Source: Larix kaempferi
Taxonomy: Eukaryota; Streptophyta; Pinopsida; Pinales; Pinaceae
Assembly (NCBI GenBank): GCA_027924585.1
Contig: BSBM01000361.1
Span: forward strand, 40,936,501 to 41,000,500
Direction of reading: 5' to 3'
DNA length: 64,000 bases
Positions 25,028 through 37,383 of the stretch are shown piece after piece. A model generated the notes under the pieces. It was given only the letters and a program-made list of their open reading frames with translations. It searched no databases and was not told the DNA's origin. The translations under genes and the position numbers were made by a program. Every line of letters starts with the position of its first letter. Positions within the stretch are counted from its first letter, which is position 1.

Positions 25028-27076
25028 TGTAATGTCCCCAGTTTGACCCCATGGCATTAAAATTGTAAATGATGTAATATTGTTGTAAAATCATGGTGAG
25101 GAGCTCAAGGCCAAGGCCCCACCATCGATTTATTGATGCATATGGTTCGCGTGCTAGCTAGGCATGGTGGAATTGTGAATATTATGTAATTATGCATTTT
25201 AATAAAATACCCACAACTAGCTATGCAATGCAACAAGAGATGGGGGCATGATTTTACAAGGAATTGGGAGGGAAAACATTCAAACCCTTGAAGCCAATCA
25301 AGTCAAGCCAAGTGTCAATGAGCTAACCCATCAAACCCTCAACTACCCATATTGACTCTTGTACCTAATCATTCATTCTCCCAAGAGTTGGTTGAGGTAG
25401 TTAATGCATTGGGAATCGAGAGGTATGGTTGTCCAAATTCGAGTATGGGCAAGCCACCCTACATGGAAAATCATGTTTGGCTTCCTTGGCAAGAAAAGAG
25501 CCATGACTTGCTCCCCAAGCGATTATCCATCAACTAGTTTGAATGTCTCACGAGTGGGGAGCTGGTTGGGCGTTTTTCCCCATCGAAATTATGTGTTTTC
25601 CTTCATTCTCAGCTGGGAGAAGGGCATTTTTGCGTGGTATACCAATGGGGAAGAAGGGGATTCAAATTTGTGTTCCATAGAGACTGTTTGGCTGTTGAAT
25701 GCTTAGTTGGTTGGGAGAGAATTTGTTTTCCTCCCTGTGAATGTTTTTCCCCATCCTTGTGGCTAGGGTTTCAGCCCCTACCTGTGCGAGTGAGCACCTG
25801 TTAAGGATTATGGAATCCTTAATAGCAGTGTGGAAGTGATTAACAGTAAACTAAATGTAAATGATGGAAGCAAATGACATTAAATAGTAAATCTAAACTT
25901 AAACATGTGCATGAAATAGGATATAAATTGGAACAACAAACGATAAACTTGCAAACATTGTAAAATAAAGAATATTTTTTTTTATTGCGGGCAAGCAAAG
26001 GGCTTGCAAAAAATATATTTACCTCAAAGGTGAGGCTAGTGGAGTTCTGGCGGTGTGCTCCAGAGCTCCTTAGTTTGGTACTCTTCTCTCCAATGCTTGA
26101 ATGGTGTCTAAAAATTTTGTCTCAAGGGAGGCTAAAAGGTACAAAGAGGGATGGCCTTAGGCTTTTATAAAAATTCAGCAGCATGAGGATATAGTGATTG
26201 GGGATACTGAAATGAGGGGCCTCCACCCCTTTTTATAAACTTGGATTAGGGTTTTAGGGATATTTTAGGGATTTTACCCTATTTTCTGTTTTTTTCTTTT
26301 TCTTTTGGGTTGTATTCCCTATTTGTTTGATTTTGACCCTCTTTTGGGGTTTTAGTATGTTTTGAAGGAATTTTTGGGTATTTTTATTATCCATTTGGGT
26401 TTTATGGGGTTTTGGAGGTGAGGTTGGTAGGAAATTTCGGCAACAGAGGTGTATGTCCAAAGGGATGAGTTAGTGAGCACTTTTTTGGTGTTAACAATCC
26501 CAAAATTTGTTTTTGGCTGGAAACGATTTGGGGAAAGCCCATGGGCATCCTGTTTGTAAATTCCATTGTTAAAACATGTGTATCCATGCCCAATGACTAT
26601 GTTTTGTTGTGTGTGTAAAGAGTATGTTGGGGTATTGGTATGGGTATCCATTGGTTTGGCTTGAGCTTGAGTGCAAGCACCTAGGGTTCAGATTTACCCT
26701 GATAAACCCAGCTGTGGACTGGCTTGGCTCAGATGAAATGATTAATTGGCTGAGAATGAGCTTGAATGTCCCCTTTTCCTTTTAAGAATCATGCCCATCT
26801 CAGGGGTGGCATTTGTGTTGAGAGAATTGATGAACATAACTGGCCTATGGTTGGATGGAACGTTGCAACGGCATAGCTACTTGTTTGGGACAATTGCATA
26901 ATGAAGATAAGTGTTTTTATGTCTATAACTGACTCCTGCAATGTTTAATTTGATGGCTGTTGATATGCTGTATGCATATGATATGTGTGTGGATGAGTTT
27001 AATTCCACTATGCATATTTTCTTAATTGGTAGCATATTCCCCTCCTCGAATTGGGTCCGCAGGAGGGTACATTACA
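25028..27076 (+). repeat. 2049-bp LTR (5' LTR of a + strand element)
   Basis: Begins TGTAATGT and ends ACATTACA, perfect 8-bp inverted termini of LTR type. Two bases after its end is a tRNA-Met primer site. No second copy is seen in the window, so the element is truncated or its 3' LTR lies outside. Contains no coding sequence. The segment 25980-26650 has G/T-rich simple tracts. Confidence 0.75.
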
Positions 27077-27078
27077 TT

Positions 27079-27089
27079 TGGTATCAGAG
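27079..27089 (+). other. tRNA-Met-type primer-binding site
   Basis: TGGTATCAGAG, the standard plant initiator-tRNA-Met primer site, two bases after the ACATTACA LTR end. Confidence 0.85.
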
Positions 27090-30000
27090 TTGCTGGTCGT
27101 AGCATTGGGCCTTCATGGGCTACCTATACAAATTGCAGAGGTAAGTATGCTTCCTGTCCAACACCAATCATCAGAAAAGAAGAAAATATTTCAAAAAATT
27201 TTCTAACTTTTTTGAAAATTTTCAAAGTGTTTCTGAATTTTCCGCCAAGGCTATGTCGGCGAATCTCATCGAGTTGTGCCGAAATGATCGGCTAGAACTG
27301 GTGAGTTTGCGCTGAAACAGTTGGCTCAAGGTCGGCCAAAACTAGCGATTTGGGCTGAAGCAGTTGACAAAAAGTTAACAAAGTTCAGCGAAAAAAGATG
27401 GAAACATTTCGACGAAACTCGCTGAGTGGAGCCGAAACGCACCGGCGTAACTCGTTGAGTGGAGCCGACACGGTCGGCGAATTTGGCTGAGTTGCATCGA
27501 CAAAGTTGCAAAAGTGATCGAAGAAAAGAACTCGGCAAGTTGGCCCGAAATTCTCTGTTTCAGCAGAAGAACTCGGCAAGTTGGCCCGAAATGGTGGAAG
27601 AACTCGGCAAGTTGGTCCGAAACGGCGGAAGATTTTTCTAAGTATTTTCGGCGGCAGAATTTGGCGAGTTGCTCCGCAACAGGTCGGAAAAGACAGATGA
27701 TTTCTCCGACAAGTGAAACTTGGCAAGTTGGTCCGCAACAGGTCGGAGGAGAATTGCCAAGTCTTCCGAAACAGAGAATTTCAGCTGTTCTCCAGGGAGA
27801 TTTTTTTAGGTGCCAAAAGTTGAAAAATGCCATGGAACTTATGCACCGAATTGCGTGAAATCGAAGGATTTACAAAAAAAAAATGAGGGCATTGTCTCGA
27901 CCCGCCCTACAATGGCGTAGGGAAGCCACAAGGGAGAAAGCCCCCTTGACCCCCGTCGTCCCCCAGAGACAGTCGTTGAATGTGTGAAATGCATTCTTTA
28001 TGCTTGGGATGAGAAGAAAGAATTGCATAGAAGAGTGTGGAAGCCTTATTAAGAGAAATTGGCTGTAATATGCATTGCGAAAGAGCAATGGGAGCAGCAA
28101 GGCAATGTTGATAAGAGGAAAATTCCTCACCTTAAACTATTTATGTTTATAGCATAAGAATTGCATGTTTGAAAAATAGCAAGAATGAATGTTATACGCA
28201 TATGTATATATATTGAATTGCTAATTCGTGGGAAGATCATAGCTAATGTTTCCTTTTATGCTTGGTAGGGAAGCCAAGAAAAGGATCAGCTATGATGTGG
28301 AAGAGGAAACTCCATGCTACAATGAGGAAATTGGAAAGGGAGAATTCCTTAACTCCTCTCTTGCTATTGTATTTATATTCTCAAGTTTTATATACTGGAA
28401 ATTATGGCATAGGGATGTTGGAAATGCAAGAGAATAATGCATATGAATTAGTGGGCATGATTAGAGAGTCATTGCATAATGCATGTGAATTGCTTATGTA
28501 TGAGCATGATATTGCATATTGATAAAATAGTGAGGTTTTACATATGCAATGAACCACTTAAGATAATTATTGTGGTTGCTAATAAATACTTGTGTTCGCA
28601 TTGGTTGTAGGACCAAAGAAAACCGAAGCATAGCTAAGGATGTGGATGACGTTGTTGCATATGACCAACAACCTTATGAGGAAAGGATGGTGCAACAAAT
28701 ATGTGATCATGAGGTTGGAAAAATGGCTGTGTAGCCTTGGTAAGATACCAACTGATCAGGTAACATCAAGTGGTGATTAATGACAGCCATGCAGGTAATG
28801 GTTATTTCTGCTTAATTGCATGAATGTTGAAAGAGGATTTGGTAAGATCCCTTCAACTATGTTTAAACTATGTTGATTTGGTTTGCATGTGGTATTGAGT
28901 GCCTGAAGGTGAATTCCAACCTACCAAGTATGGTCAGGTGTGGGTAAGTGAAGGCAAGGAGCCTTACACCCTATAGTTTCTTAAAAACCTCAATGCATTC
29001 ATATGAAATTATATCATACCATTTGTGTAGGATTGGTTGTGAGTTTAACAACCAAAGAAAGTAAAGACTTATGGTCCTGTTATAGTGTATAACATATGAG
29101 ATAGGCATGGTTAGGCCATAATATGTTGGAATGCATAGTATTCATGGATTAATGCAAGGTTGTATTGAGGGGTTATGCATTAAGTGAATGCACATAAAAA
29201 TATTATGTAAATGTTGAGAATGTGCATGCATATGTGCGGGTGCACATTTTGAGATGCATTGTGTGAATGCATGGTTGTGATATATATATGTTTCAATGCA
29301 ATTAGATTATCAATGAAATGGTGAACCATTGTTAATACTGAGACCATTTCATGAACTACTGTGAATGCAGGAAAAAGAATGTATGAAGAAGGTAGACATG
29401 TGATGGGCTACCAGAGCACTCTGTTGGAAGGACAGAGTTGCATAAAAAGAATATGACTGTGAAGTAATGAATATTGGAGTGTTATTTAAATTGCATGGAT
29501 AGTGTATTCGTGTCTTGCAATTCTATCATGATAATGATGCATATATAGAGATATATATTTCATTGCATTTCAAATGTTAACAACTGAAGGTGTTTGAATT
29601 ATTGAGTGTTATAATTCTGAGACCACTTCAGTGTCTGTTGTGGCAATGAAAATATTATATGCATAGATACTCACAACGTGTTTGGTTGATTGAAGTTTCA
29701 GTTTTTCAGGTAGAAAGTCTTGTGTATGGCAATGATGATAAGTCCATAGTAAAGACCAGGATCTACCATGTGCAGAAACCAAAGGTTATGAGAAGGTTCT
29801 CATGGTTGTAACTTATGCATGAAACAAATCTAAAAATTGTCTGATTTAATTTATGAGAATAATCTCATGGTTGCAAATCTAAATTCTGTAGAAAAATAGA
29901 TTTGCAAATTTCAAATTTCAAATTTTGTTAATAATTGCTAATCACTATTTGGCTTATATAAAATTGTGTCAGGAGGACATGTTGTAGGTGGATGTTCATG

Positions 30001-31667
30001 TATGGTAGCAATGATGAAACCATAATGGACAGAGTGATACCACTTAGGAGAGCCAAACAATATGAGGATGGCCTCATAGTTAAACCAATCCATTTCTGTA
30101 GGAGGGCAGAATTGTAAATTCATGTTTGAATTTAATTATTAATGCCATTGATTGGTTATGAAACAATCAGATTTGAAGTTATTGTTAAAAGTTGCTAACT
30201 GTTTGGCTATTTGATAAGTGTGTCAGGATGACACATTACAGGAAGACCATGTGTGTTGGCCTACAGAAGCCAAACTAGATGGGAAGTACCCCATCCTTTG
30301 GAAATGGGTTTTAGGTGAAACGCCATAGTAAGTTTTGTTAATGTCTCAACTGCAGTGCATGTTGGAAATCCATGTGAGTGAGATGGTGAAATTATGCCAA
30401 GAAGGCATGTGTGGGTTATGGAATATGAAAATATTGGGGTGGGAAACCGAAGTACTATTGACTCAGAGAAGGGAACCCCCATTCTATGGAAATGAAGGAA
30501 AGATACATCTTAAAAGGGATAAGTATTCTGTAACCCTAACTTAGAATATATATGTCTGGTTATTAGATTTAATATGTAGAGCATGTTTTAATATTTCATT
30601 ATTATTCCAAACTGCTTGAGTATGATTAGGGCTTACATGGCTCACATCCGAATAGGCATTGCACACCTTTCTGGTGCTGGGTTATGATAGGGTTGCCAAT
30701 ATTGACTACACCATAAGGGAATGGACGCATTCCTGGTGTTTCAATACTTGATAGTGAATGTTATGAAATATGTTTACAATTTTCGGACAACAATACTGAT
30801 GAGCTTGCTTATCCTTCTTGTGCTACTAGCTTAAACATATGCAGTTTGGGTGCTGCACACAGATGAAGCAAAATGGAAGGTTGTTGTGGAGGTATTGAGA
30901 AAGGGTTGTTGCATGCCTAATGAACCCAGTCGGTGTACTGGTTTGGCATTATTTACTTGGTTGTTGTGTAGGTTTTCATGAAGGGTTGTTGCATGCCTAA
31001 TAAACCCAGTCGATGCACTAGTTTGAATTATTTGCTTGGATGTTGTGGGTATTGTGGGGCCATGTTGGCCTGCAGTTAAGGAAGACACCTAAAGAGTTCC
31101 TAAAGGGAACCTCCGGTTTTGCACAAGAGAAGGAGTGCCATCCTTGTGTGGGTGAAGAATTGTAATGTGCAGGAGGGGTTGAGACATGTGTGAAAGGCTG
31201 ATGCAAGCCTAAGGCAGAGTGGTAGAGCCTTGACCTATAATGGTCGGTGGCACAGTTTCCTTCCATTGGTTGATGACCCAGACGAATGTGCTAGCTCGGC
31301 GATGGAGAGGGCCAACCAGGTATGGGATTGGTTGGGAACCACAAATTCTTGGTAAATCCAGTCGGTGTGAAGGTGTACTAGTTGGGAATTAACTATTTGA
31401 TGTTGTGGAGCAACATCCATACTGGCCAAACATCCAAATCCATAGGCGATCCCAAGGCTTGCAAAGCAAAGCAAGATCCTGTGGACCAGAAAGGAAATGC
31501 ACAATACAGATAAGTATTCAATTTTATTTATTTCTTGTTTGGAATAATGATTATTTCAGGTATAAGTCTTCTAACAGCTAAGCTGATACACTCTTGTTTC
31601 TTTGTTGGAAACCTTGGTCATTGTAGGAAAGTAAGGACCCTGAAAGAACTAAAAAATTCTTGGTAAA
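27090..31667 (+). mobile_element. Non-coding interior of the 25.0-kb LTR element
   Basis: No gag or pol is readable on either strand over 4.6 kb. 27230-27780 is a degenerate repeat of aactcggcaagttggcccgaaa words (copies at 27529, 27570, 27600) in a GC-richer patch. 28700-30410 has many short hairpins. 30899-31030 has an 81-bp-period duplication (gggttgttgcatgcctaat...aacccagtcg). This looks like a non-autonomous, LARD-like interior, later invaded by Copia-B. Confidence 0.5.
28737..30408 (+). other. Cluster of short hairpins with differing stems
   Basis: Examples, arms as positions: 28951-28955/28961-28965 (loop AAGGA); 29033-29040/29048-29055 (8 bp); 29176-29181/29187-29192 (loop AAGTG); 29254-29260/29266-29272 (loop GTGTG); 29418-29424/29432-29438; 29788-29794/29797-29803; 29853-29858/29863-29868; 30061-30067/30072-30078; 30219-30224/30230-30235 (loop AGGAT); 30394-30398/30404-30408 (loop AAGAA). 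Three of them are ATGAG-x-CTCAT with compensatory inner pairs. Five-bp hairpins are expected by chance at this density; the 7-8 bp ones are not. Confidence 0.5.
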
Positions 31668-32271
31668 TGTTAAATTGTGAGCATTAATTCACAATACTCT
31701 AGGATCTTCACTGAGAGAATAACATATACAGTATATCAATGCATAACAATCACAATAAGCATGACAAGCATCACAAGAATCAAAAGCATGAGAGACAAGA
31801 GACACAGAGTTTTCATGGGGAAAACCCTAAGGTGAAAAACCCCACAACTTCCTCAGAGATAGAGAGAGCAATGGCTCAACCAAAGTGCAACCAAAATACA
31901 CTGAGATAGTCTCCTAGTAGCAGATGATCCTCCTCCTCACTAGTGCACCACTTTCTGAGTGAGAGAAGTGTGAGTTTCCGAGTGATGCAAATAGAGATCT
32001 CCCAATCTCTATTTATACTAGTCTATTTGCCCAGTTGCACTATGGGGCTGACTTGTCTAGCTAGGTACATCCATAATATAATATATATTTCAGGGCCAAC
32101 CCCACACATGGTGGTCTAATAACCCATCGCCAAGTACACACACTTGCGACACTTGTCAATACACATGACGACACTTCCTTATAGAGGAATAACACATCTC
32201 TTATAAGGGTGCAATAAATATATATGAAATACATAGATGAAATACATTCCGAAGTTACATATACATCAACA
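31668..32271 (-). repeat. Copia-B 3' LTR
   Basis: 604 bp from TGTTAAATTG to ACATCAACA. The minus strand polypurine run AAGAGGGAG lies immediately outside at 32272-32280. It includes a TATA box on the minus strand (32010-32017). Confidence 0.88.
32010..32017 (-). promoter_or_regulatory. TATA box in Copia-B LTR
   Basis: Minus strand reads GTATAAATAGAG, identical over 12 bases to the TATA context of the Copia-A LTR (51467-51478). Confidence 0.6.
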
Positions 32272-32710
32272 CTCCCTCTTAACTAGGAAGGTATTTGTCG
32301 ACATAGTTCTGCTAGACAAGTCTTCTTCTTGGGATCATCGTCATCATCATCGTTACTGTTGCTTCTATCTCAACCAATCTCTAACTCTACTCGTCATAGG
32401 AAGTTCTACAGAGCCAGTCCTTTTTCATACTGGATGTAGGCCCACCACTTGCAGGTCTTCATCATCACCGGCCATATTGTGGAATCCTCAGGACTAATTA
32501 CGTGAGTCAACAAAACCTCGAAAGAGCATCCCAGGACTGATTACGAGCACACAGCTCAACCTATCGGATCTCCCAGGACCTTTTACATGCTACTGCACAA
32601 CCTGTCCACGACCATAGAGTATCACGAAGCACAACCCAGATGCACACACACACAACACTTACACTCACCGGCATGGGAGGACCAACCTACCACCATCCGT
32701 GAAAGGTTCA

Positions 32711-33046
32711 CAGCACTTACATCAACGACCATGGGAGAACACATATGCCACCATGTCAGAAAGTCTCTGCACTTACATCAATGCACATGGGAGAACACAT
32801 CTACCACCATGTCAGAAAGGCTCTGCACTTACATCAACGCACATGGGAGAACACATCTACCACCATGTCGAAAAGTCTCTGCACTTACATCAATGCACAT
32901 GGGAGAACACATCTACCACCATGTCGAAAAGGCACTGCACTTACATCAACACACATGGGAGAAAACATCTACCACCATGTTGGAAAGGCTCTGCACTTAC
33001 ATCAACGCACATGGGAGAACACATCTACCACCATGTCAGAAAGGCA
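32711..33046. repeat. 56-bp minisatellite, 6 copies, in Copia-B 3' region
   Basis: Units start CTGCACTTACATCAA (first copy cagcac) at 32711, 32767, 32823, 32879, 32935 and 32991. Because 56 is not a multiple of 3, all three + frames stay open across it. Those ORFs are artefacts. Confidence 0.92.
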
Positions 33047-33077
33047 CTGTGCATCTGTGTCTTCGAAACTCATCACA

Positions 33078-33575
33078 CATAATCCAACTGATTATGTAAT
33101 GTATCCACCTGATACATATGATCATCCTGATCATCATCATAGCATCACCTTGATGCATGTCATCTAGAGTATCATCCTGATACTCATCACTGCATCGTCC
33201 TGACGCATATCTGGAGCAACATCCTAAAGCTTGTCATCCATGATCATCCTGATCATACAATGCATCTACCTAATGCATACCACGTATCTACCTGATACAT
33301 ATCACCATACATGATCCACCTGATCATACAGTGTATCCACTTGATACAAATACAAATACATGATACATATCAACATACATGATCCACCTGATCATACAAT
33401 GTATCCACCTAATACATATACAGATACATGGTCCAAGCATCCAACATGATGCATATACAAAATACATACAAATGATCCAACTGATCATATCCAACATCCA
33501 ACATGATGTGTACATACATATATAAATGATCCAACTGATCATACAAAGCAGAAACCAGAACATCATCCTGATGCT
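33078..33575 (-). other. Array of about 18 covarying hairpins 3' of Copia-B pol
   Basis: Each unit is NNATC - 5 or 6 nt - GATNN on the + strand. Examples (arms): 33078-33084/33090-33096, 33099-33105/33111-33117, 33167-33173/33179-33185, 33311-33316/33322-33327, 33332-33337/33343-33348, 33379-33384/33390-33395, 33472-33477/33483-33488. Stem sequences change (CATAATC, ATGTATC, GAGTATC, ATGATC, GCATC, ACATC) with compensating changes in the other arm. Loops on the sense (minus) strand are AGGTG, AGGAT, AAGTG, AGTTG, AGGTA. Four stems have one mismatch (33191-33207, 33261-33277, 33399-33417, 33559-33575), always A with C on +, that is G-U in sense RNA. Confidence 0.8.
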
Positions 33576-33656
33576 CATCATCCAGCACTTACATCCACAG
33601 CCATGTGAAGGATCCTCCTTCCAACATGCTTGGAATGGCTTCAACAAATGTGTCCA

Positions 33657-36600
33657 TCACTTCTTCCTCGAAGTGTCCTTGGTCTGAAGAACACCAAGCC
33701 TCTCCCTGAAGTACTCGAACTTCACCCTAGCTAGTGGCTTCATTAGCACATCTGCAATCTGCTCATTCGTCGCAACATACAGGAGCTTCATAGCTCCTCT
33801 CTGCACCATATCCCTGATATAGTGATATTTGATCTCTATGTGTTTCGATCTGTCATGAAACACTGGGTTCTCAGACAGCTTCACACAACTCTGGTTATCG
33901 CAGAAGATACCAATAGCATCCAATGGGAGATCAAATAACTCAGATAGTAGCTTCTGTAGCCATACCGCCTTACAACTAGCTAAACAGGATGGAACATACT
34001 TTGCCTCAACTGTACTTAGTGCTACGCAGGACTTCTTCCTGCTAAACCAAGAGATCACACCTGATCCCATACTGAAGCAGCACCCAGATGTGCTCTTCCT
34101 ATCTGCAGCACTGCCTGCCCAATATGAATCAACATAACCCTGCAGGTTAAACTTTTGATTCACTTCATACTTGAGCGCATAATCCACTGTACCCTTCAGG
34201 TACCTCAGAACATTCTTTACAACAACCAGGTGAACACTCCTCAGATCTATCAGGAACTGAATCAATGTGTTCACAGCAAAGCAAATATCTGGTCTTGTGT
34301 TCGTTAGGTACATCAAGTACCTAATCATCTGACGATACATAGAGATATCAACTGGCTCAGATGAAGTACCACATAGAAGATTTAGGTTCGATGCCATGGG
34401 TGTGGCCATGGCCTTGCAATCCATCATCCTGAATCTTTTCAAGATATCTACTGTGTACTTCCCTTGACCAAGGAAGATACCACCTGCATTCTGCCACACC
34501 TCCATACCTAGGAAATAATGCATCATTCCCAAATCTTTCATATCAAACTCAGCAACAAGCTTCCTCTTAGTATTTGCAATCAATCTGTCATCTCCTGTTA
34601 CAAATAAGTCATCCACATACAAAACTAGAATCACAGGATTTCCTTCCTCAACCTTGTAGTAAAGGTTGGAATCCGCTTTACTCTTGGTAAAGCCCAAACT
34701 AGATAGGAAACTGTCCATCCTACCATACCAAGTTCTGGGAGCTTGCTTCAAGCCATACAAGGCTTTCTTCAATCTACACACATATGACTCCTTGTCATGT
34801 ATTTCAAAACTGAGTGGCTGCTCCACATATACTTCCTCTTCAACTACACCATTCAAGAAAGCAGTCTTGACATCCATCTGGTGTATTTTCCATTTCATTG
34901 CTGTAGCCAGGGCAAGTACTGTTCTAATGGAAGTATACCTGGCTATAGGTGCAAAAGTTTCTTCATAATCTATTCCCTCTTTCTGAGAGAAGCCACGAGC
35001 TACGAATATTACCTTGTATTTCTCTACACTGCCATCTGCAACATGCTTGATTTTGTAGATCCATTTGGAAGTCACAACAGACTTCTCTTTAGGTCTTGGG
35101 ACAACATCCCAGACATCATTCTTCATTATTGATTGGTATTCCTCAACCATGGCATCCTTCCATTGTTTCTTTTCCGCTGCTTCTTCATAACTAGAAGGCT
35201 CTTTGTTCATAATGTCATAGAGTAAAGCAACATAGTTGGTATGTGATCTGGTTTTCTTCTTTGCTCCATGTTCTTCTTCTGGAATGCCAAATTTTTCTGC
35301 ATCTTGAATGAGCTCTCTAGCGCATGCAGGTTTTCTCTTGTGAGAGTTATCCTCACGGGGTGGATCTACAGGTTCTTGCGGATCTTCAAACTCACGAACA
35401 ACTTCTGGAATTGCTTCAGTCGTGGTAGTGTCTTGAAATCTAGTTTCCTTAGGTTCTTCATAAACTTCGATAGGTGCTTTCCTTGATTTGATGAATGCTG
35501 AGTTTTCATCAAATGTTACATCCCTGCTGACATCAATCTTCTTGAACCCTGGAAAGTATATTCTGTAAGCCTTCGAGCTTTCACTGTAACCCACAAAGAT
35601 ACCCTTCTTTCCTGAAGGATCTAGTTTAGTCCTCTATTCCTTTGGCACATGAGTGTATACTGGACAACCAAATATTCTGATATGGTTGACTTCAGGTTTC
35701 TTACCAGAAAAGACCTCTTCTGGTGTCTTGTTGTCCAATATCTTGTGGGGTGTTCTGTTATGCACATATACAGCTGTTCTAGATGCTTCTGCCCATAGAT
35801 GCATAGATAGATCCTGGTTATGCAGCATTGCCCTTGCTGCTTCCATGATTGTTCTGTTCTTCCTTTCTACAACTCCATTTTGTTGAGGATTATAAGGAGC
35901 AGTCAACTCCCTCTTAATCCCTGAATCACTGCCAAGATTCTTGAAGTCACCTGGGGTGAATTCTCCACCATTGTCGGATCTGAATGTTTTGATCTTCTTG
36001 TTAGTTTGATTCTCCATCAAGGTTTTGAATTCCTTGAACTTATCAAACACCTCATCTTTGTTCTTGGGACATTCTGAAGAAAAATGCCCTTTCTCATTAC
36101 AAGAGAAGCATCTGAGATCTTTCTCATCTTTATGTTGATGATAGTGTGAATATTTCTTGGCATGAGAGTGCTCTCTCTTTGACATTCCTTTCTTGGTGTG
36201 TACTGTGAGAGCTTGATCTTCACTTCCCATCCTTTCTTCTCGGGCCACAAGCCTTGCTTCTTCTTGAGAACATTCTTCCCGCAATCTGTTGAAGGAGATC
36301 AACTTCTTCCTTGCACAAATTCCTTGAATAAAGGAATCCCATGACCTGGGTAGGCCATTTAGAGTGGTCATGACAACTTCACCATTCTCCACCATTTCAT
36401 CTACCTCTTCCAGTTGTTCCTTAATCTGGGAGACCTTAGAAAAATAATATTGAATGGTTTCTCCATTCTGAAACTTTACTCCTTTCAATTGGTTCCGTAG
36501 GGTCATCTTCTGATTTATGTTCTTCCCTTCAAATAGCTTGGTCAAAGAGTCAAACATCTCCTTGGGTGTCTTTAGAGAAGATGCATGCGGTATGAGATGG

Positions 36601-36857
36601 TCTTTGATAGAATCTACAATGATTTTCTTTGCTTTGACCAAGTTCTTCTTATGCAATACTTTAGCCTCTTCATCCTCAGGGATAGGGATGTCTTCTTTTA
36701 TATATGAGTCCAACTCATTCTCTTCCAGGATTAACCCAATCCTATACTTCCAAGCTCGGAAGTTATCAGCCCCTTCAAGCTTATCCTCAAGCTTGGTGTG
36801 GTGAGACATATTAAAGAGTACTTCAAATGGAAATAGAAAAGATTTAGGTCTTACCAC
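33657..36857 (-). pseudogene. Copia-B gag-pol with internal deletion and amber stop
   Basis: From the start at 36857: copia gag (NFRAWKYRIGLILEENELD), then knuckle CFSCNEKGHFSSEC. Eight or so residues later, with no protease and no integrase zinc domain or first catalytic Asp, it enters mid-integrase (DKFKEFKTLMEN, SDNGGEF, NGVVERKNRT). This is an in-frame deletion of roughly 330 residues relative to Copia-A. After HVPKE a TAG (35634-35636) replaces the Lys codon of PKEKRTKLDP; the frame then continues to 33657. It includes reverse transcriptase (WKIHQMDVKTAFLNG, YVDDLFVTG) and RNase H (GYVDSYWAGS, normally DSDWAG). Several substitutions mark decay. It cannot make an active polyprotein. Confidence 0.93.
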
Positions 36858-37370
36858 TTGAAATGCTGAAAAATGGATCTGGTCCCGGATTAGGGTTTGT
36901 CAGAAAAACCCTAAAAATTAAAAATGTGAATTTCAACTTTCTGAAAGGATAGAAATATGTGCCTTGATGAGCCGATCAGCTTGGTGTATTCATAAATTGA
37001 GATAATCAAAGATTTACCCTTCAGATTTGCCTTTTTGTCCTGCCGGGTTCACTAGGGAGAGCCCTAAATTAGGGTTTGAGTTTCCCAGAGATCTACCCGG
37101 CCGAAAATCTCGATCCAAAGCTCTAAACTTCGATTTTTGCAAGGAGCTTCCAGATATGTCTTCCGATTTCAGAAATTCCTATTTTTGTGGAAACCCTAAT
37201 TTTTAGGGCCAAATCTGAAAATGCTCAGAATTGAATTTTGATTGGACAGATAGATTCGCCTTGATGAGTAGAGTCAATTTACTATACTGCTTTTTCAAAA
37301 ACTATGGAGAGAAACCCAATAAACAAGAAACTCAAGTTTCCGTCACTGCAAAATGTCTTCTTCTCAGGTT
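36858..37370 (-). other. Copia-B 5' untranslated region
   Basis: About 510 bp between gag start and primer site, with several copies of TAGGGTTT-like strings. No ORF recognised. Confidence 0.6.
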
Positions 37371-37383
37371 AGCTCTGATACCA
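37371..37383 (-). other. Copia-B primer-binding site (tRNA-Met)
   Basis: Minus strand TGGTATCAGAGCT directly abuts the 5' LTR start at 37384. Confidence 0.9.

Noticed and set aside
28246-28522. Two overlapping + strand ORFs of 63 and 86 codons
   Set aside because: No family resemblance, located in a non-coding LTR-element interior.
32587-33167. Three overlapping + strand ORFs of 127-170 codons
   Set aside because: All three frames read the same 56-bp repeat in rotation; a repeat artefact in the Copia-B 3' region.
35653-35886. Plus-strand ORFs at 34666-35486 and 35653-35886, and minus ORFs over 52049-53224
   Set aside because: Shadows of the copia polyprotein frames on the opposite strand.
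36517-36804. Plus-strand ORF in the gag region of Copia-B
   Set aside because: Antisense of the gag coding frame.
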